Shown: positions 53,967 to 64,000, numbered from the stretch's first letter. The stretch: 64,000 nt of DNA from Pycnopodia helianthoides (GCA_032158295.1 CM063258.1:1059001-1123000), one strand, 5' to 3'. Numbers and translations: made by a program. Notes: generated by a model not told the origin, from the letters alone.

Positions 53967-54288
53967 ATCTTGTGCAAACAAAATAAAGTATACTGTCCCT
54001 ACATACCGCCTGTGTAATGAGGCAAATTAAGTTTTGGTAAACAAGGTTATGGGCCCAAGCCTTTTGTGTAAAATTCTTAACATACCGAATTCCCTTTCGC
54101 CAACAAAATGTATGCTTTGATTCTGTTTACGACTAAGTCAGAATGTTAAAACTCGTACGAGAGATGAGTGCAATCGAGTTTTGATTTGCTGTATTGGGGT
54201 CTTCTATTAAGCCAGTGATGGCGGTTCCAGGTGTAGAGATAATATCGGTGGTGGTATTTTGCTGTCGACGGTGTGCGATTTGTTCTTC
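53967..54288. other. Single-copy stretch downstream of gene candidate
   Basis: AT-rich unique sequence with nothing recognised apart from the AATAAA near its start. Confidence 0.3.
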
Positions 54289-54387
54289 TTCTGCAGCACA
54301 CGTCGGCTATGGAGTCAACAGTTAAGGGATAGGCTGTTCTTCCCTATCCCTTAACGGTTGACTCCGTAGCCAGCGTGTGCTGCAGAA
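54289..54387. repeat. Family N near-perfect palindrome
   Basis: TTCTGCAGCACACGTCGGCT, then ATGGAGTCAAC and GTTAAGGGATAG, is mirrored by CTATCCCTTAAC, GTTGACTCCGTAGCC and GTGTGCTGCAGAA. The roughly 43-base arms have only a few mismatches around a ~12-base loop. The left arm is shared with 18854-18931. Confidence 0.9.
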
Positions 54388-54428
54388 CATAAATTTGCCG
54401 ACAGGGTGGACATTGGTAACTGGCACTA

Positions 54429-54650
54429 CACTCTGATAACTTCCCGGGTCAGAATTGACCCGGATTCTGGGTCAATGGGCCTGACCCACTTCCGGGTTAG
54501 GCTGACCCGGAAGGTGATTGTTAAAAGATGGGATTTTTGACTCGGATTCTGCGTCATCTATGGCCCATTTCTGGGCCACTTTGACCCAGATTCCAGATTA
54601 TTCTGACTCAGAAATGGGCCAGGCCCCAAGGGACACGGATCTGGGGAAAG
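54429..54650. mobile_element. Family E GGGTCA element, third copy
   Basis: CACTCTGATAAC at left, then CCCGGGTCAGAATTGACCC and GGATTCTGGGTCA; many TGACCC words follow. The right end is eroded, so its boundary is approximate. Confidence 0.65.
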
Positions 54651-54687
54651 TCGGGCTTAGGCAAGGCACGTGAAGACAAAAGTTGTC

Positions 54688-54721
54688 GACGTTTCGTGCA
54701 GTGTTCTACTTGCATCTTCAT
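54688..54721 (-). repeat. Isolated hammerhead-like word pair
   Basis: On the minus strand ATGAAGA is followed by a TGCA...TGCA hairpin and then CGAAACGTC (complement of 54688-54696). C3 of the core is replaced by A, so activity is unlikely. It is probably a relic of a retroelement end. Confidence 0.25.
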
Positions 54722-55753
54722 TACGGTCCATACATCTGCTATGAGATTTCGGGACGTTGTGAGTCTCATTACTTTCTGTCGTCAGATATTATGTTGTGCC
54801 AAAATTGAACACAAGCATTATGTTTAATATGCACACATTCTGAAAGAATTAAATAACCACAAATATATAACAAATACCGAACATAAAGATGTATTCTATG
54901 TTGTTTTCCCCCCGAATACATAACGGATAACAATTTGGTTGTATTGTTTATTGAAACCTAGAAGGTATCATTCCATTATTTGGAATTTGTCCCATGAACT
55001 GAGTTTCTGCTTAGGAAAAAACCCTTATCTGCTTACCAAATGTGTTTGTCCATCTGCTTAAATTAAATCAAGTGGTCCACATGGTGCATAGTTTTTTTCG
55101 GTTTCGGGTTTGACAAAAAAAAGGAGAGACAATCACCCGTCAGTTGTCTTGAAGTTTATCATCCAAAACGCAGTCAAAATCACGAATAGAGATCGAGCTT
55201 CTAGATAAAGCCAGACAAGTGATGTTTTCGTGGTATTGACGGAGACGGCTCGGACGTGCTGTATCGCCGCCGAATCTTCCCACCAAATGCTGTAAACTGC
55301 AATAAATTTCAAGTCTTACGGCCGTAAATGGTTGCGATTCAGTATGCGTTAACATGCCTTCGTCGTAGATCTTCGTGCATGTTGCAGATAAGATGCGATT
55401 TTGTCATTCTCTCAAGAAAAAAAGTTAGCGACTTTAGAAAGTGCGGGATTGGACTGAATTATCGGAAACAACATTTTGATCTGTTTCAATTTGGAAGTTC
55501 ACTTATTAACAGTTCCAACTAATACCAATCCTCCAGAGAAATTGTTTCATCTGAAATTGTCAAGAATGGTGAAATAGCATTTAAAGACCTTTAAAATCAA
55601 CCTTGCCTAGAAATCAGCCCGATTGAGCGTGCACACAATTCCACCCCAAACCTTAGCCGGGTTTTGGTACTTCTGCTTTACGTCCTGACCATGGAATTTG
55701 ATGCAATTTCCACATTGGTTGCTTTTCTCTTCTTTTGTATAGATTTCTTTTTT
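54722..55753. other. Single-copy stretch with possible family K relic
   Basis: TTTCTGCTTAGG, CTGCTTACC and ATCTGCTTAAATT near 55002-55066 recall family K. The rest is unrecognised. Confidence 0.3.
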
Positions 55754-56046
55754 TGATCAACAAACTGCGCTGGTTGGCATGGAGGGCCGAATGTTAGCAA
55801 AACATTCAATCGCGGGTACAGAAGTTGTGACCAAATTCAACATTTCCGCAAACTTTCAATAACAAAATTTACATCTCATAAATGGTCGCTTTGTTTCAAA
55901 CAAATTCAACACTATTTTTGAATATTTGTCTAACATTGTTACAAACTGTGGCTATCCGTTTTTGCCCTTCATTTGTGGCTTCCCATAGTTTTCCAACCTC
56001 GGTTGGCAAAAACTTGGGCTGTGACGTTGCAAAAGAAATGTCTATA
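55754..56046 (+). repeat. Dispersed repeat family L, full copy
   Basis: GATCAACAAACTGCGCTGG and GGTTGGCATGGAGGGCCG through GACGTTGCAAAAGAAATGTC. About 293 bp and uninterrupted. A family C element starts at the next base. Confidence 0.8.
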
Positions 56047-56180
56047 TGCCATATCCGAATCGGCGGCTTACAGCTACGGCTACGACTGTTGCTGAGGGTG
56101 TTGCTAAGGACGTCATGTACTTCAACACGTGATGACGTTGAAATCTAGCCGTAGCCGTAGCTGCCTAATCGGACGTGGCC
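56047..56180. mobile_element. GGCTAC foldback family C copy
   Basis: GCCATATCCGAATCGGCGGC at left and GCCTAATCGGACGTGGCC at right; core AAGGACGTCATGTACTTC and GTGATGACG. It abuts family L exactly. Confidence 0.8.
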
Positions 56181-56256
56181 TTGTTCTGCGTGCCTGGAAT
56201 CCTCCATTGTCTGTTCTTGGCTTTGGTGCACGTTCAATAGTTTCATAAATTACGAT

Positions 56257-56424
56257 GAATACCAACTGTTATTTTCCAAAGCTGTTTTTTTCTTCACATG
56301 CTGGCCACCCCAAACATAATTGATGACTGAATTAAACGTTTACGCCCGGTTGGCTCCCACAATGATTTCAACCGAGTTGGAAAAAAGTGCACTTTCAGGA
56401 AAAGAACGAAAACAAAAGTGCCCT
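56257..56424 (+). repeat. Direct duplication Q, unit 1
   Basis: Begins GAATACCAACTGTTATTTTC and ends GAAAACAAAAGTGCCCT. It is nearly identical to 57394-57560, with only a handful of differences in about 168 bp. Confidence 0.9.
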
Positions 56425-57393
56425 TTGCAAAATGAAAATGGCCTTGCCCTCTCAAAGATAAAATTCCAGCCCTGTACAGAATGGAAATGTGTTCGCTCAA
56501 AATGATGTTTAGTTCACCTTTTACTTGCGTTCATCTTAGATGATTTTGTGTCCATGCTACAATCCTAAGATGCAGAATTGTCTTGTAGGGTGTAGGATTA
56601 TTGGCCGTATGAAACGAGGGCAGTCTACAATTGTGTTGGTCCGTTATACCCCGATCGGTAATATAAAAACGGGAAAGGGTTTTGATGAATTGATGTCAGA
56701 GAGTTTACCTGCTCTGGAAGTGTAATGTTTGGGTTTTTGTTTTGCTTTTCTTTAGAAAAACACCATGACTTCTGTTCCTTAACTATTTTGTTTGTTTATC
56801 TGTTTGGCTTCTCTTTTTTTAAAAGTGCGTTGATTAGAATTTGGCATGGTAGGGATGGCCTGTGTTTTTCTGGTCCTTGCTCTGTGGTTATGCTAAGTTG
56901 ATCTTTGCATTGCTCAGCAGATTTGCTTAGCAGAAAATCCTGCTTATTCCAATTGTCTTTAGACGTTTCTCTTTTTTTGTAATGCTTTGGTATATAACGC
57001 CAAAATGCATTTCGTGTTTCTATCCGGGATTGCATGATACCATTGCGCATGCGTGCACCGCCACGATTAATTGTTCGCGCTAGCGGTTATAATCCCCGGC
57101 GTTCAAACTTGTTGAAAACTTTTCCCGCGAACAAAACAAAAACCTTCAAAAACAACAACAACAAAATAGGAAACTGTTCGCCAAAAAAAAAAAAAAAAAA
57201 AAAGGGAGAGAAGAAAAAAAAATTAACAACGAATCACGCCTTTTTGGTGGTAACTCGATTTGTGCTCAATTATGCGAGATAATTATTATAGGAAACGGCA
57301 CAACAATGCCACGAACGCCCCCGGGGTTTGTTAACATCAACTCACCGGTCCATTTGTCGCCCTTTCTACCACCGTATCCGGCTCGTCACCTCT
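56425..57393. other. Sequence between the Q duplications
   Basis: Contains a family K-like piece near 56915-56945 (CTCAGCAGATTTGC, TTAGCAGAAAATCC), ATTGCGCATGCGTGCAC (NRF1-like) near 57041, and a run of 21 A at 57183-57203. No primer-binding site or polypurine tract is seen beside the duplicated units. Confidence 0.4.
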
Positions 57394-57560
57394 GAATACC
57401 AACTGTTATTTTCCAAAGCTGTTTTTTCCTTCACATGCTGGCCACCCCAAACATAATTGGTGACTGAATTAAACGTTTACGCCCGGTTGGCTCCCACAAT
57501 GATTTCAACCGAGGTGGAAAAAAGTGCACTTTCAGGAAAAGAACGAAAACGAAATGCCCT
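57394..57560 (+). repeat. Direct duplication Q, unit 2
   Basis: Begins GAATACCAACTGTTATTTTC and ends GAAAACGAAATGCCCT, 1137 bp downstream of the first unit in the same orientation. Confidence 0.9.
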
Positions 57561-57879
57561 GGGGGTATAAAATAAGAAGGAGGGAGAAAAAATGTGTAAA
57601 CAAGTGTTGTGCTTAATATTTGCAGATGTGGATGTGTGTGTATTATCAATGGGCCATCAGCAACAAACCAACAATCAATAATATCGAGGCCCTTCAATGT
57701 TAAAAACATTTTTTCTGCTTTTGTGTGTGTTGTGTTTGTGTCAACAAACACGTTTTACCCGAAGCAGATTGCTCCTAAAACCGGAACATATTTTTGTTAT
57801 CGAGGAACTTGAATGGCTCAAGTACTCATTTTGAACAAAATATATTGAGTAGAGCTGCTGTCTGGTTATCTGAATCGGA
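57561..57879. other. Single-copy stretch before the satellite
   Basis: TG-rich short tracts, with no recognised feature. Confidence 0.3.
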
Positions 57880-58480
57880 CTTCAAAAGGGAACTCCGGTT
57901 GAGAACTGTATATCCACATTGGGTTAAAACTTCTCCAATTAGGGTATCGCTACAACAACCCCAGATACCAAAAAGGTGCCCTGGTTTGAAAACGTGATAT
58001 CCACATTGGGGGAAAGGGTGCCCCGATTGAGAACTGTAGATATCCACATTGGGGTAAACCTTCTCCGATCGGGGTATCGCTACAACAACCCGAGATACCA
58101 AAAAGGTGCCCTGGTTGGAAAACGTGATATCCACATTAGGGGAAAGGGTGCCCCGATTGAGAACTGTAGATATCCACATTGGGGTAAACATTCTCCGATC
58201 GGGGTATCTCTACATCAACTCGAGATACCGAAAAGGTGTCCCGGTTGGAAAACGTGATATCCACATTGGGGGAAAGGGTGCCCCGATTGAGAACTGTATA
58301 TATCCACATTGGGTTAAACATTCTCCGATCGGGGTATAGCTACATCAACCCGAGATACTGAAAAGGTGCCCTGGTTGGAAAACGTGATATCCACATTGGG
58401 AGTAAGGGAACTGTAGATATCCACATTTGGGGAAAATCCACTCCTATCGGGATATTGCTAACCCGAGATACTTACAGGGT
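57880..58480 (+). repeat. Composite satellite, 130-bp units
   Basis: GAGAACTGTA recurs at 57901, 58029, 58159 and 58289, giving periods of 128, 130 and 130. Each unit has three modules: one with ATATCCACATTGGGGTAAAC, one with CGGGGTATCGCTAC and CCCGAGATACC, and one with GTGATATCCACATTGGGGG. The last unit grades into the 86-bp form. Confidence 0.95.
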
Positions 58481-59640
58481 GCCCCAGTTAGGAACTGTAG
58501 ATATCCACATTGGGGGTAAACCTACTCCAATCGGGATATTGCTATAACCCGAGATACTTACAGGGTGCCCCAGTTAGGAACTGTAGATATCCACATTGGG
58601 GGTAAACCTACTCCAATCGGGATATTGCTATAGCCCGAGATACTTACAGGGTGCCCCAGTTAGGAACTGTTGATATCCACATTGGAGGTAAACCTACTCC
58701 AATCGGGATATTGCTATAGCCCGAGATACTTACAGGGTGCCCCAGTTAGGAACTGTTGATATCCACATTGGAGGTAAACCTACTCCAATCGGGATATTGC
58801 TATAACCCGAGATACTTACAGGGTGCCCCAGTTAGGAACTGTAGATATCCACATTGGGGGTAAACCTACTCCAATCGGGATATTGCTATAGCCCGAGATA
58901 CTTACAGGGTGCCCCAGTTAGGAACTGTAGATATCCACATTGGAGGTAAACCTACTCCAATCGGGATATTGCTATAACCCGAGATACTTACAGGGTGCCC
59001 CAGTTAGGAACTGAATATATCCACATTGGAGGTAAACCTACTCCAATCGGGATATTGCTATAGCCCGAGATACTTACAGGGTGCCCCAGTTAGGAACTGT
59101 AGATATCCACATTGGAGGTAAACCTACTCCAATCGGGATATTGCTATAACCCGAGATACTTACAGGGTGCCCCAGTTAGGAACTGTAGATATCCACATTG
59201 GGGGTAAACCTACTCCAATCGGGATATTGCTATAACCCGAGATACTTACAGGGTGCCCCAGTTAGGAACTGTTGATATCCACATTGGAGGTAAACCTACT
59301 CCAATCGGGATATTGCTATAACCCGAGATACTTACAGGGTGCCCCAGTTAGGAACTGTATATATCCACATTGGGGGTAAACCTACTCCAATCGGGATATT
59401 GCTATAACCCGAGATACTTACAGGGTGCCCCAGTTAGGAACTGTAGATATCCACATTGGGGGTAGACCTACTCCAATCGGGATATTGCTACAAAACAAGA
59501 TACTTACAGGGTGCCCCAGTTAGGAACTGTATATATCCACATTGGGGGTAGACCTACTCCAATCGGGATATTGCTACAAAACAAGATATCAAAAGAGTAT
59601 CTCAAATGGGAGCCATATTATACCCACCATTAGGGTAACT
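58481..59640 (+). repeat. Composite satellite, 86-bp units
   Basis: GGAACTGT recurs every 86 bp, from 58491 to 59523 (twelve steps with no length change seen at the anchors checked). Units contain ATATCCACATTGGGGGTAAA, CTACTCCAATCGGGATATTG and CCCGAGATACTTACAGGG. They differ at a few positions only, alternating ATTGGGGGT and ATTGGAGGT. Confidence 0.97.
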
Positions 59641-60000
59641 CCTTCAATCGGGATAATATCGCTACCCCGATTCAGATAGTTTTGTTGCATCACAAACATT
59701 CATAATAATACCATCGCAAATAATGTTCAAGACAGACATAAACCAAGAAGCTTGTGATCGATTTAAATAAGCTGGAAGATATAAACATAGAAGATACATT
59801 CAACATGAACTTTATAGCCTACAGTACCAAAATGTCTCAATAAATATTTTCCTCTGAAGTACTTACAAAGTGTCAGGAAAAACTCAATTTCTTGTTCTGA
59901 TGCACTAAATGTAAATAAATATTAACTTGTTTTCTGTATGATTAATTAAACAATGAACAATTCTGCGGGAGAGGAAAAAAAACAATACAAAATCGAGCTA
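59641..60000. other. AT-rich link between satellite blocks
   Basis: Starts with diverged array sequence (CGCTACCCCGATTC near 59660). The rest is unique and AT-rich. Confidence 0.5.
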
Positions 60001-60720
60001 TTCCCAGTTGTGAGGTAGTTTGATGAAACAGCCCTGCGAATACTAAAAAAGTAGTATAGTCTCCGAACCATAGTGTATCCATACAATTGGAAACTTTGTT
60101 CCAAATTGGGGTATATTCTCATGCTCGATTGATTTATTTTTCTGATCTGGGTAGTTTTACTCACAAATAAATCAGTGTATGAATCTAACACTCAAGTTGG
60201 GGTAGTTTAATGGAAGCTACCCTGTGAGGACTAAAGAAGCCAAACTATATAAGCCTGATTAAAAACGTTATTCCCAATTGAGGTATATCTTCATGCTCGA
60301 TTGATTTATTTTTCTGATCTGGGTAGTTTTACTCACAAATAAATCAGTGTATGAATCTAACACTCAAGTTGGGGTAGTTTAATGGAAGCTACCCTGTGAG
60401 GACTAAAGAAGCCAAACTATATAAGCCTGATTAAAAACGTTATTCCCAATTGAGGTATATCTTCATGCTCGATTGATTTATTTTTCTGATCTGGGTAGTT
60501 TTACTCACAAAAAAATCAGTGTATGAATCTAACACTCAAGTTGGGGTAGTTAAATGGAAGCTACCCTGTGAGCAAGGACTAAAAGTCAAAGTCGCAGTTT
60601 CCAAACTGGTATAAAAGCCCGATTGAAAACGTTATTCCCAATTGGGGTGTAGCATCAATCTGAAGGTATCCTTTTCCCGATTTGGGTAGCGTACTATACT
60701 CACAACGACCTCACATGACC
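60001..60720 (+). repeat. Composite satellite, 172-bp units
   Basis: ATGCTCGATTGATTTATTTT starts at 60121, 60293 and 60465, exactly 172 bp apart. Each unit carries ATCTGGGTAGTTTTACTCAC, AAGTTGGGGTAGTTTAATGG and CCCAATTGAGGTATATCTTC. Diverged partial units flank both sides. Confidence 0.93.
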
Positions 60721-61260
60721 GACTGCTCCAAAGTGCAGAATCCATAATCGTAACCCACTAGCTAATTATGTGGACGTTTATTATTGTGCACTATTTACTC
60801 AGGAGCGTGTAATCCTCAGTAAAAACACCCGGCGTTTATTCTGATAATATCAAAATAACTTTTAGAAAGTCATGTAAAACAACATCATCAGTTGTGGTTG
60901 TTTAAGGTATACCAGGCAACAACAACATGGACAATTTATTCATTAAGAAAAAGACTTTGTCCAAACCATCACCAGCACTGGCTCGAACATAAGTGTGGAA
61001 AAGGCATTGTAAACAGTAATGAAAAGAACAAATTAAATACCATGTTGTTATGAAAAGCCAACATGGTGTGAACAATAGTAAACACATGGTGTAAAATATT
61101 ATTCAATTGCAGTGTGGGCCTCTTGTGTTTCTTGAGCTTCAGTAGTGCCATTACCAGAGTCCAGATAGTTAGATAACTCGTCAAGTCAACTTTAAAGGAA
61201 ACTCTGGAGTCGACTTGTCCTGATAATTTATACCGCAAAGTCGACCCACGGAAGTTAATA
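60721..61260. other. Single-copy stretch between satellites
   Basis: Nothing recognised. A frame of 89 codons on the minus strand has no domain motif. Confidence 0.3.
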
Positions 61261-61264
61261 TGGG

Positions 61265-62046
61265 TAAATTTGTCTGTACACCCAAACCAAACAGTGCACT
61301 CCTATAGTGTCCACCATATAATTACAAATCTGTCTGTATAATATACCCAAACCAAACAGTGCACTCCTAGTGTCCACAACCTGTCTGTTTTCACCCAAAC
61401 CAAACAGTGCACTCCTACAGTGTCCGCCACAATAATTACAAATCTGTCTGTATTCAACCAAACCAAATAGTGCACTCCTATAGTGTCCGCCATAATTATT
61501 ACAAATCTGTCTGTATACCCAGACCAAACAGTGCACTCCTTTAATGTCCACCATATTACAAATCTGTCTGTATTCACCCAAACCAAATAGTGCACTTCTA
61601 TAGTGTCCACCCGTACAAATCTGTCTGTATTCACCCAAACCAAATAGTGCACTCCTATAGTGTCCACCATATTACAAATCTGTTTTTATTCACCCAAACC
61701 AAATAGTGCACTCCTATAGTGTCCGCCATAATTATTACAAATCTGTCTGTATATACCCAAACCAAATAGTGCACTCCTATAGTGTCCGCCATAATTATTA
61801 CAAATCTGTCTGTATATACCCAAACCAAATAGTGCACTCCTATAGTGTCCGCCATAATTATTACAAATCTGTCTGTATTCACCCAAACCAAACAGTGCAC
61901 TCCTATAGTGTCTGCCATAATTATTACAAATCTGTCTGTATTCGCCCAAACCAAATAGTGCACTCCTATAGTGTCTGCCATAATTATTACAAATCTGTCT
62001 GTATATACCTAAACCAAACAGTGCACTCCTATAGTGTCCACCATAC
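61265..62046 (+). repeat. 62-63-bp satellite, about 13 units
   Basis: AAATCTGTCTGTAT, ACCCAAACCAAATAGTGCAC and TCCTATAGTGTCCGCCATA form the unit. Starts at 61741, 61804, 61867, 61930 and 61992 are 63, 63, 63 and 62 apart; the 5' units are shorter (49-63). Because 63 is a multiple of three, repetitive frames stay open on both strands. Confidence 0.97.
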
Positions 62047-63267
62047 CTCAAAAAGGCTAATTGCTTGTTCTGTGAACAAACAATAAAGGTATAGCAATAA
62101 CAAGCAATTTTCAACATTTTCAAAATGGTTTTCATTGCTTGTTATTCTACCTTATAATTGTTTTTCCAAAGGATAATTCTACGTTGGCCCTAAAGCCAAT
62201 TATCTTTCTCATGACATACTCTGACTTTGTGCCAAAGTCCATGCTTGTATCATCAAAGGCACAATCCCACGACCTATACCCGCCTTACTAATTATTCATA
62301 AAAATAAATCGACTTGGCAAGATAATTTACACCTATTTATGAATAAAAATCGAATAATAAAATCATTCTCTTACCTTTAAAGTTGCCCAAACGAAAAAAA
62401 AAATAGTAAAAGTTTCTAAAATAATTACCGGCCAGCTGTCTGTAGCAAATGGGACAATTCAAATAAAACAACACTGCCGACCAGCGATATGTGAAAATTA
62501 TACACGCAAAATGTAATGTCCGGGTATTACCATTATGATGTTTTATTATTCTAGCTTAGAGGAATGTCTGCGGCCGGGCGCCGTACGTCCCCATTGAATG
62601 GAACTGCGAATTAAACTCTGCCGAGTTGACAGCCCTCTTGTGTTGAACTCCCCGGGCTTTCAGTAATTTGGGGCCCATTTTCCGCATTTTAATCTCGAAA
62701 GGGAAATGTTTTCACGGCAAATAATCGCGCGAGTTTGACCGCAAAGAAAACATCATATTTTTTTTTAACTCGTCTATATTGATAAAAGAAAAACCCGGTA
62801 AACAGTGGGTGCGAAGTTCAGGTGAACTTTTGCCGTGTCAAGCCCTATAGACTCTGTGGTAGACTGTCTGTTCACAGCACCCATAGGGGAGAGTGGGGCA
62901 TTTGTGTTACTCCCTTACCCTCCCCTCCCCTCTCCAACAATCCCAAACCTGTATTCTTTTCAACAAGGCAAGACAATAATATTACAGTGTGTTATAACGC
63001 AGAAGGTTCTTCTGGTTGTGTGTCCCGCCCTGTTGTAATTTTTCAAATAGGACGTTATTTTCACCCGGTGAGAAGCTGAAAGTATGGGAGAACCGTTTCC
63101 CACAGTAGGGACAATGGCAGTCACACCCACTGGATGTCATTTTCATGTTTCCTCTGTCGTGAACTAATGTAACCGAAGTTAGAATCTTTTTATATCAGAC
63201 ATAGCTTATTTTTTTCCTTAAAAAAAAAAAGAAACTCAGAAGGTGTTATACAAAAATACACGGTTAG
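62047..63267. other. Single-copy region with candidate constrained block
   Basis: 62520-62760 is a mixed AT/GC unique block (for example TGCGAATTAAACTCTGCCGA, TTTTCACGGCAAATAATCGC) with no repeat signature. It is a reasonable candidate for conserved regulatory DNA. The remainder is unrecognised. Confidence 0.3.
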
Positions 63268-63332
63268 GCCTGCACCCCTATGTTCCAACATACTTATGTT
63301 CCGACACCCCTATGTACGTTCTAACACTCATA
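63268..63332 (+). repeat. Left arm: ATGTTCCGACACCCCT repeats
   Basis: CACCCCTATGTTCCAAC, ATGTTCCGACACCCCTATG and ACGTTCTAACACTC are tandem variants of one 16-18-bp unit. They are complementary to the arm at 63798-63868. Confidence 0.75.
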
Positions 63333-63349
63333 ATGTATTTTCCTGATTT

Positions 63350-63775
63350 TAACCCCAACCCTAACCCTATACCCTAACCCCAACCCTAAACCTAATATTT
63401 AACCCTAACCCTTGTCCAAACCAAAACCCAAACCCTAACCCTAACCCTAACCCCAACCCTAAACATAATATTTAACCCTAACCCTTGTCCAAACCAAAAC
63501 CAAAGCCCTAACCCTAACCATAACCCCGACTCTAAACCTAATATTTAACCCTAACCCTTGTCCAAACCCAAACCCTAACCCTAACCCTACCCCTAACCCC
63601 AACTCTAAACCTAATAGTAATATTTAACTCTAACCCTTGTCCAAACCCCAACCCTAATCCTAACATTTAACCCTAAACCCAACCATAAACCTCAACCCTA
63701 AACCTCAACCCTAACCTTTAACCCTAACCCCAACCCAACATAACCCTAACCCCAGACTAGCCCTAACCATAGCGT
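63350..63775 (+). repeat. Interstitial CCCTAA telomere-like array
   Basis: Dozens of CCCTAA and variant (CCCCAA, CCTAAA) hexamers. A 73-bp higher-order unit is marked by TAATATTTAACCCTAACC with CTTGTCCAAACC near 63393, 63466, 63539 and, with an insertion, 63617. CCCTAA is the common metazoan telomere repeat; the degeneracy and higher-order structure suggest an internal array rather than an active chromosome end. Confidence 0.9.
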
Positions 63776-63797
63776 GTACCAGTAGATCATGCGGGGT

Positions 63798-63868
63798 TAT
63801 CGGAACATTAGTTGTCGGAACTGGGGTGTCGGAACATGGGTGTCGGAACAAAGGGGTGGCGGAACACA
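63798..63868 (-). repeat. Right arm: GGGTGTCGGAACA repeats
   Basis: TTATCGGAACATTAGTTG, GTCGGAACTGGGGTG, TCGGAACATGGGTG and TCGGAACAAAGGGGTGG are tandem variants, inverted relative to the left arm. Confidence 0.75.
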
Positions 63869-64000
63869 AAGCAATCACCAAAAGAAACATTATGTGCAAT
63901 CCGCTTTAATAGCCATTTCGTAGTCAACAACAATGCCTATTAGAGAATGTTAACATAAAAATCTGAAAACAGAAGTTGTTATAAAACCCCAGCTCTATAG
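63869..64000. other. Window edge, unrecognised
   Basis: Short AT-rich sequence with nothing recognised. Confidence 0.4.

Noticed and set aside
56257..57560. LTR retrotransposon or TRIM
   Set aside because: The duplicated units lack TG...CA termini, a primer-binding site and a polypurine tract. The interior has no gag or pol similarity.
57826..58339. Repetitive frames of 61-121 codons on both strands
   Set aside because: They are translations of the 130-bp satellite units and stop where the unit length changes.
57880..62046. CRISPR array
   Set aside because: Repeats are contiguous tandem units without unique spacers, in a eukaryotic context.
61655..62135. Repetitive 108-149-codon frames as a repeat protein
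   Set aside because: They follow from a 63-bp satellite period divisible by three. They occur on both strands and in several frames, and indels in shorter units break them.
63350..63775. True chromosome end
   Set aside because: The CCCTAA units are degenerate, have a higher-order period, and are followed by non-telomeric sequence and an inverted arm.

Overview
The window is non-coding, repeat-rich nuclear DNA from a metazoan. No recognisable host protein gene, rRNA or tRNA gene was found. Nearly every open reading frame is short, lacks family motifs, and lies in a repeat, in GC-rich sequence or in a homopolymer. The dispersed repeat families, especially those beginning CAGTTTCATAGAGCTGCT and GACACTGGACACTATTGG, resemble ones I associate with echinoderms, probably sea stars or relatives. 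That assignment is from memory and moderately secure at best. There are no bacterial or viral hallmarks.

Layout: 1-20 kb is mostly single-copy AT-rich or mixed sequence with scattered foldback repeats: an ATCGAT-rich block, a SINE-like unit ending in (CAAA)n, ATGGCT-rich DNA at 7.0-7.6 kb, and a 48-bp satellite at 16.7-17.2 kb. From 20 to 49 kb there are seven copies of a ~390-bp element flanked by TTAA, a second TTAA family, a ~135-bp GGCTAC foldback family, a palindromic family with hammerhead-like core motifs, a decayed LINE 3' end at 32.5 kb and a tRNA-derived SINE inserted in a foldback element at 41.1 kb. From 49 to 57 kb there are more foldback copies, one weak two-exon gene candidate (53.4-54.0 kb) and a ~168-bp direct duplication. 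From 57.9 to 64 kb the DNA is dominated by tandem arrays: a composite satellite with 130-, 86- and 172-bp units, a 62-63-bp satellite, and an interstitial CCCTAA (telomere-like) array bounded by inverted arms.

The repeats give a relative history. At 43.0 kb a TTAA element sits inside another repeat whose uninterrupted copy at 38.2 kb keeps a single TTAA, so it acts as an empty site and identifies TTAA as the duplicated target. That second repeat is itself inserted in a third family at 38.05-38.53 kb. The GC-richer single-copy islands between repeats (for example 4.0-4.6, 10.0-10.7, 21.4-21.6, 28.0-29.0, 30.4-31.4, 36.9-37.6 and 62.5-62.8 kb) look like candidate regulatory DNA of a gene desert or large intron, but this cannot be shown from one sequence.
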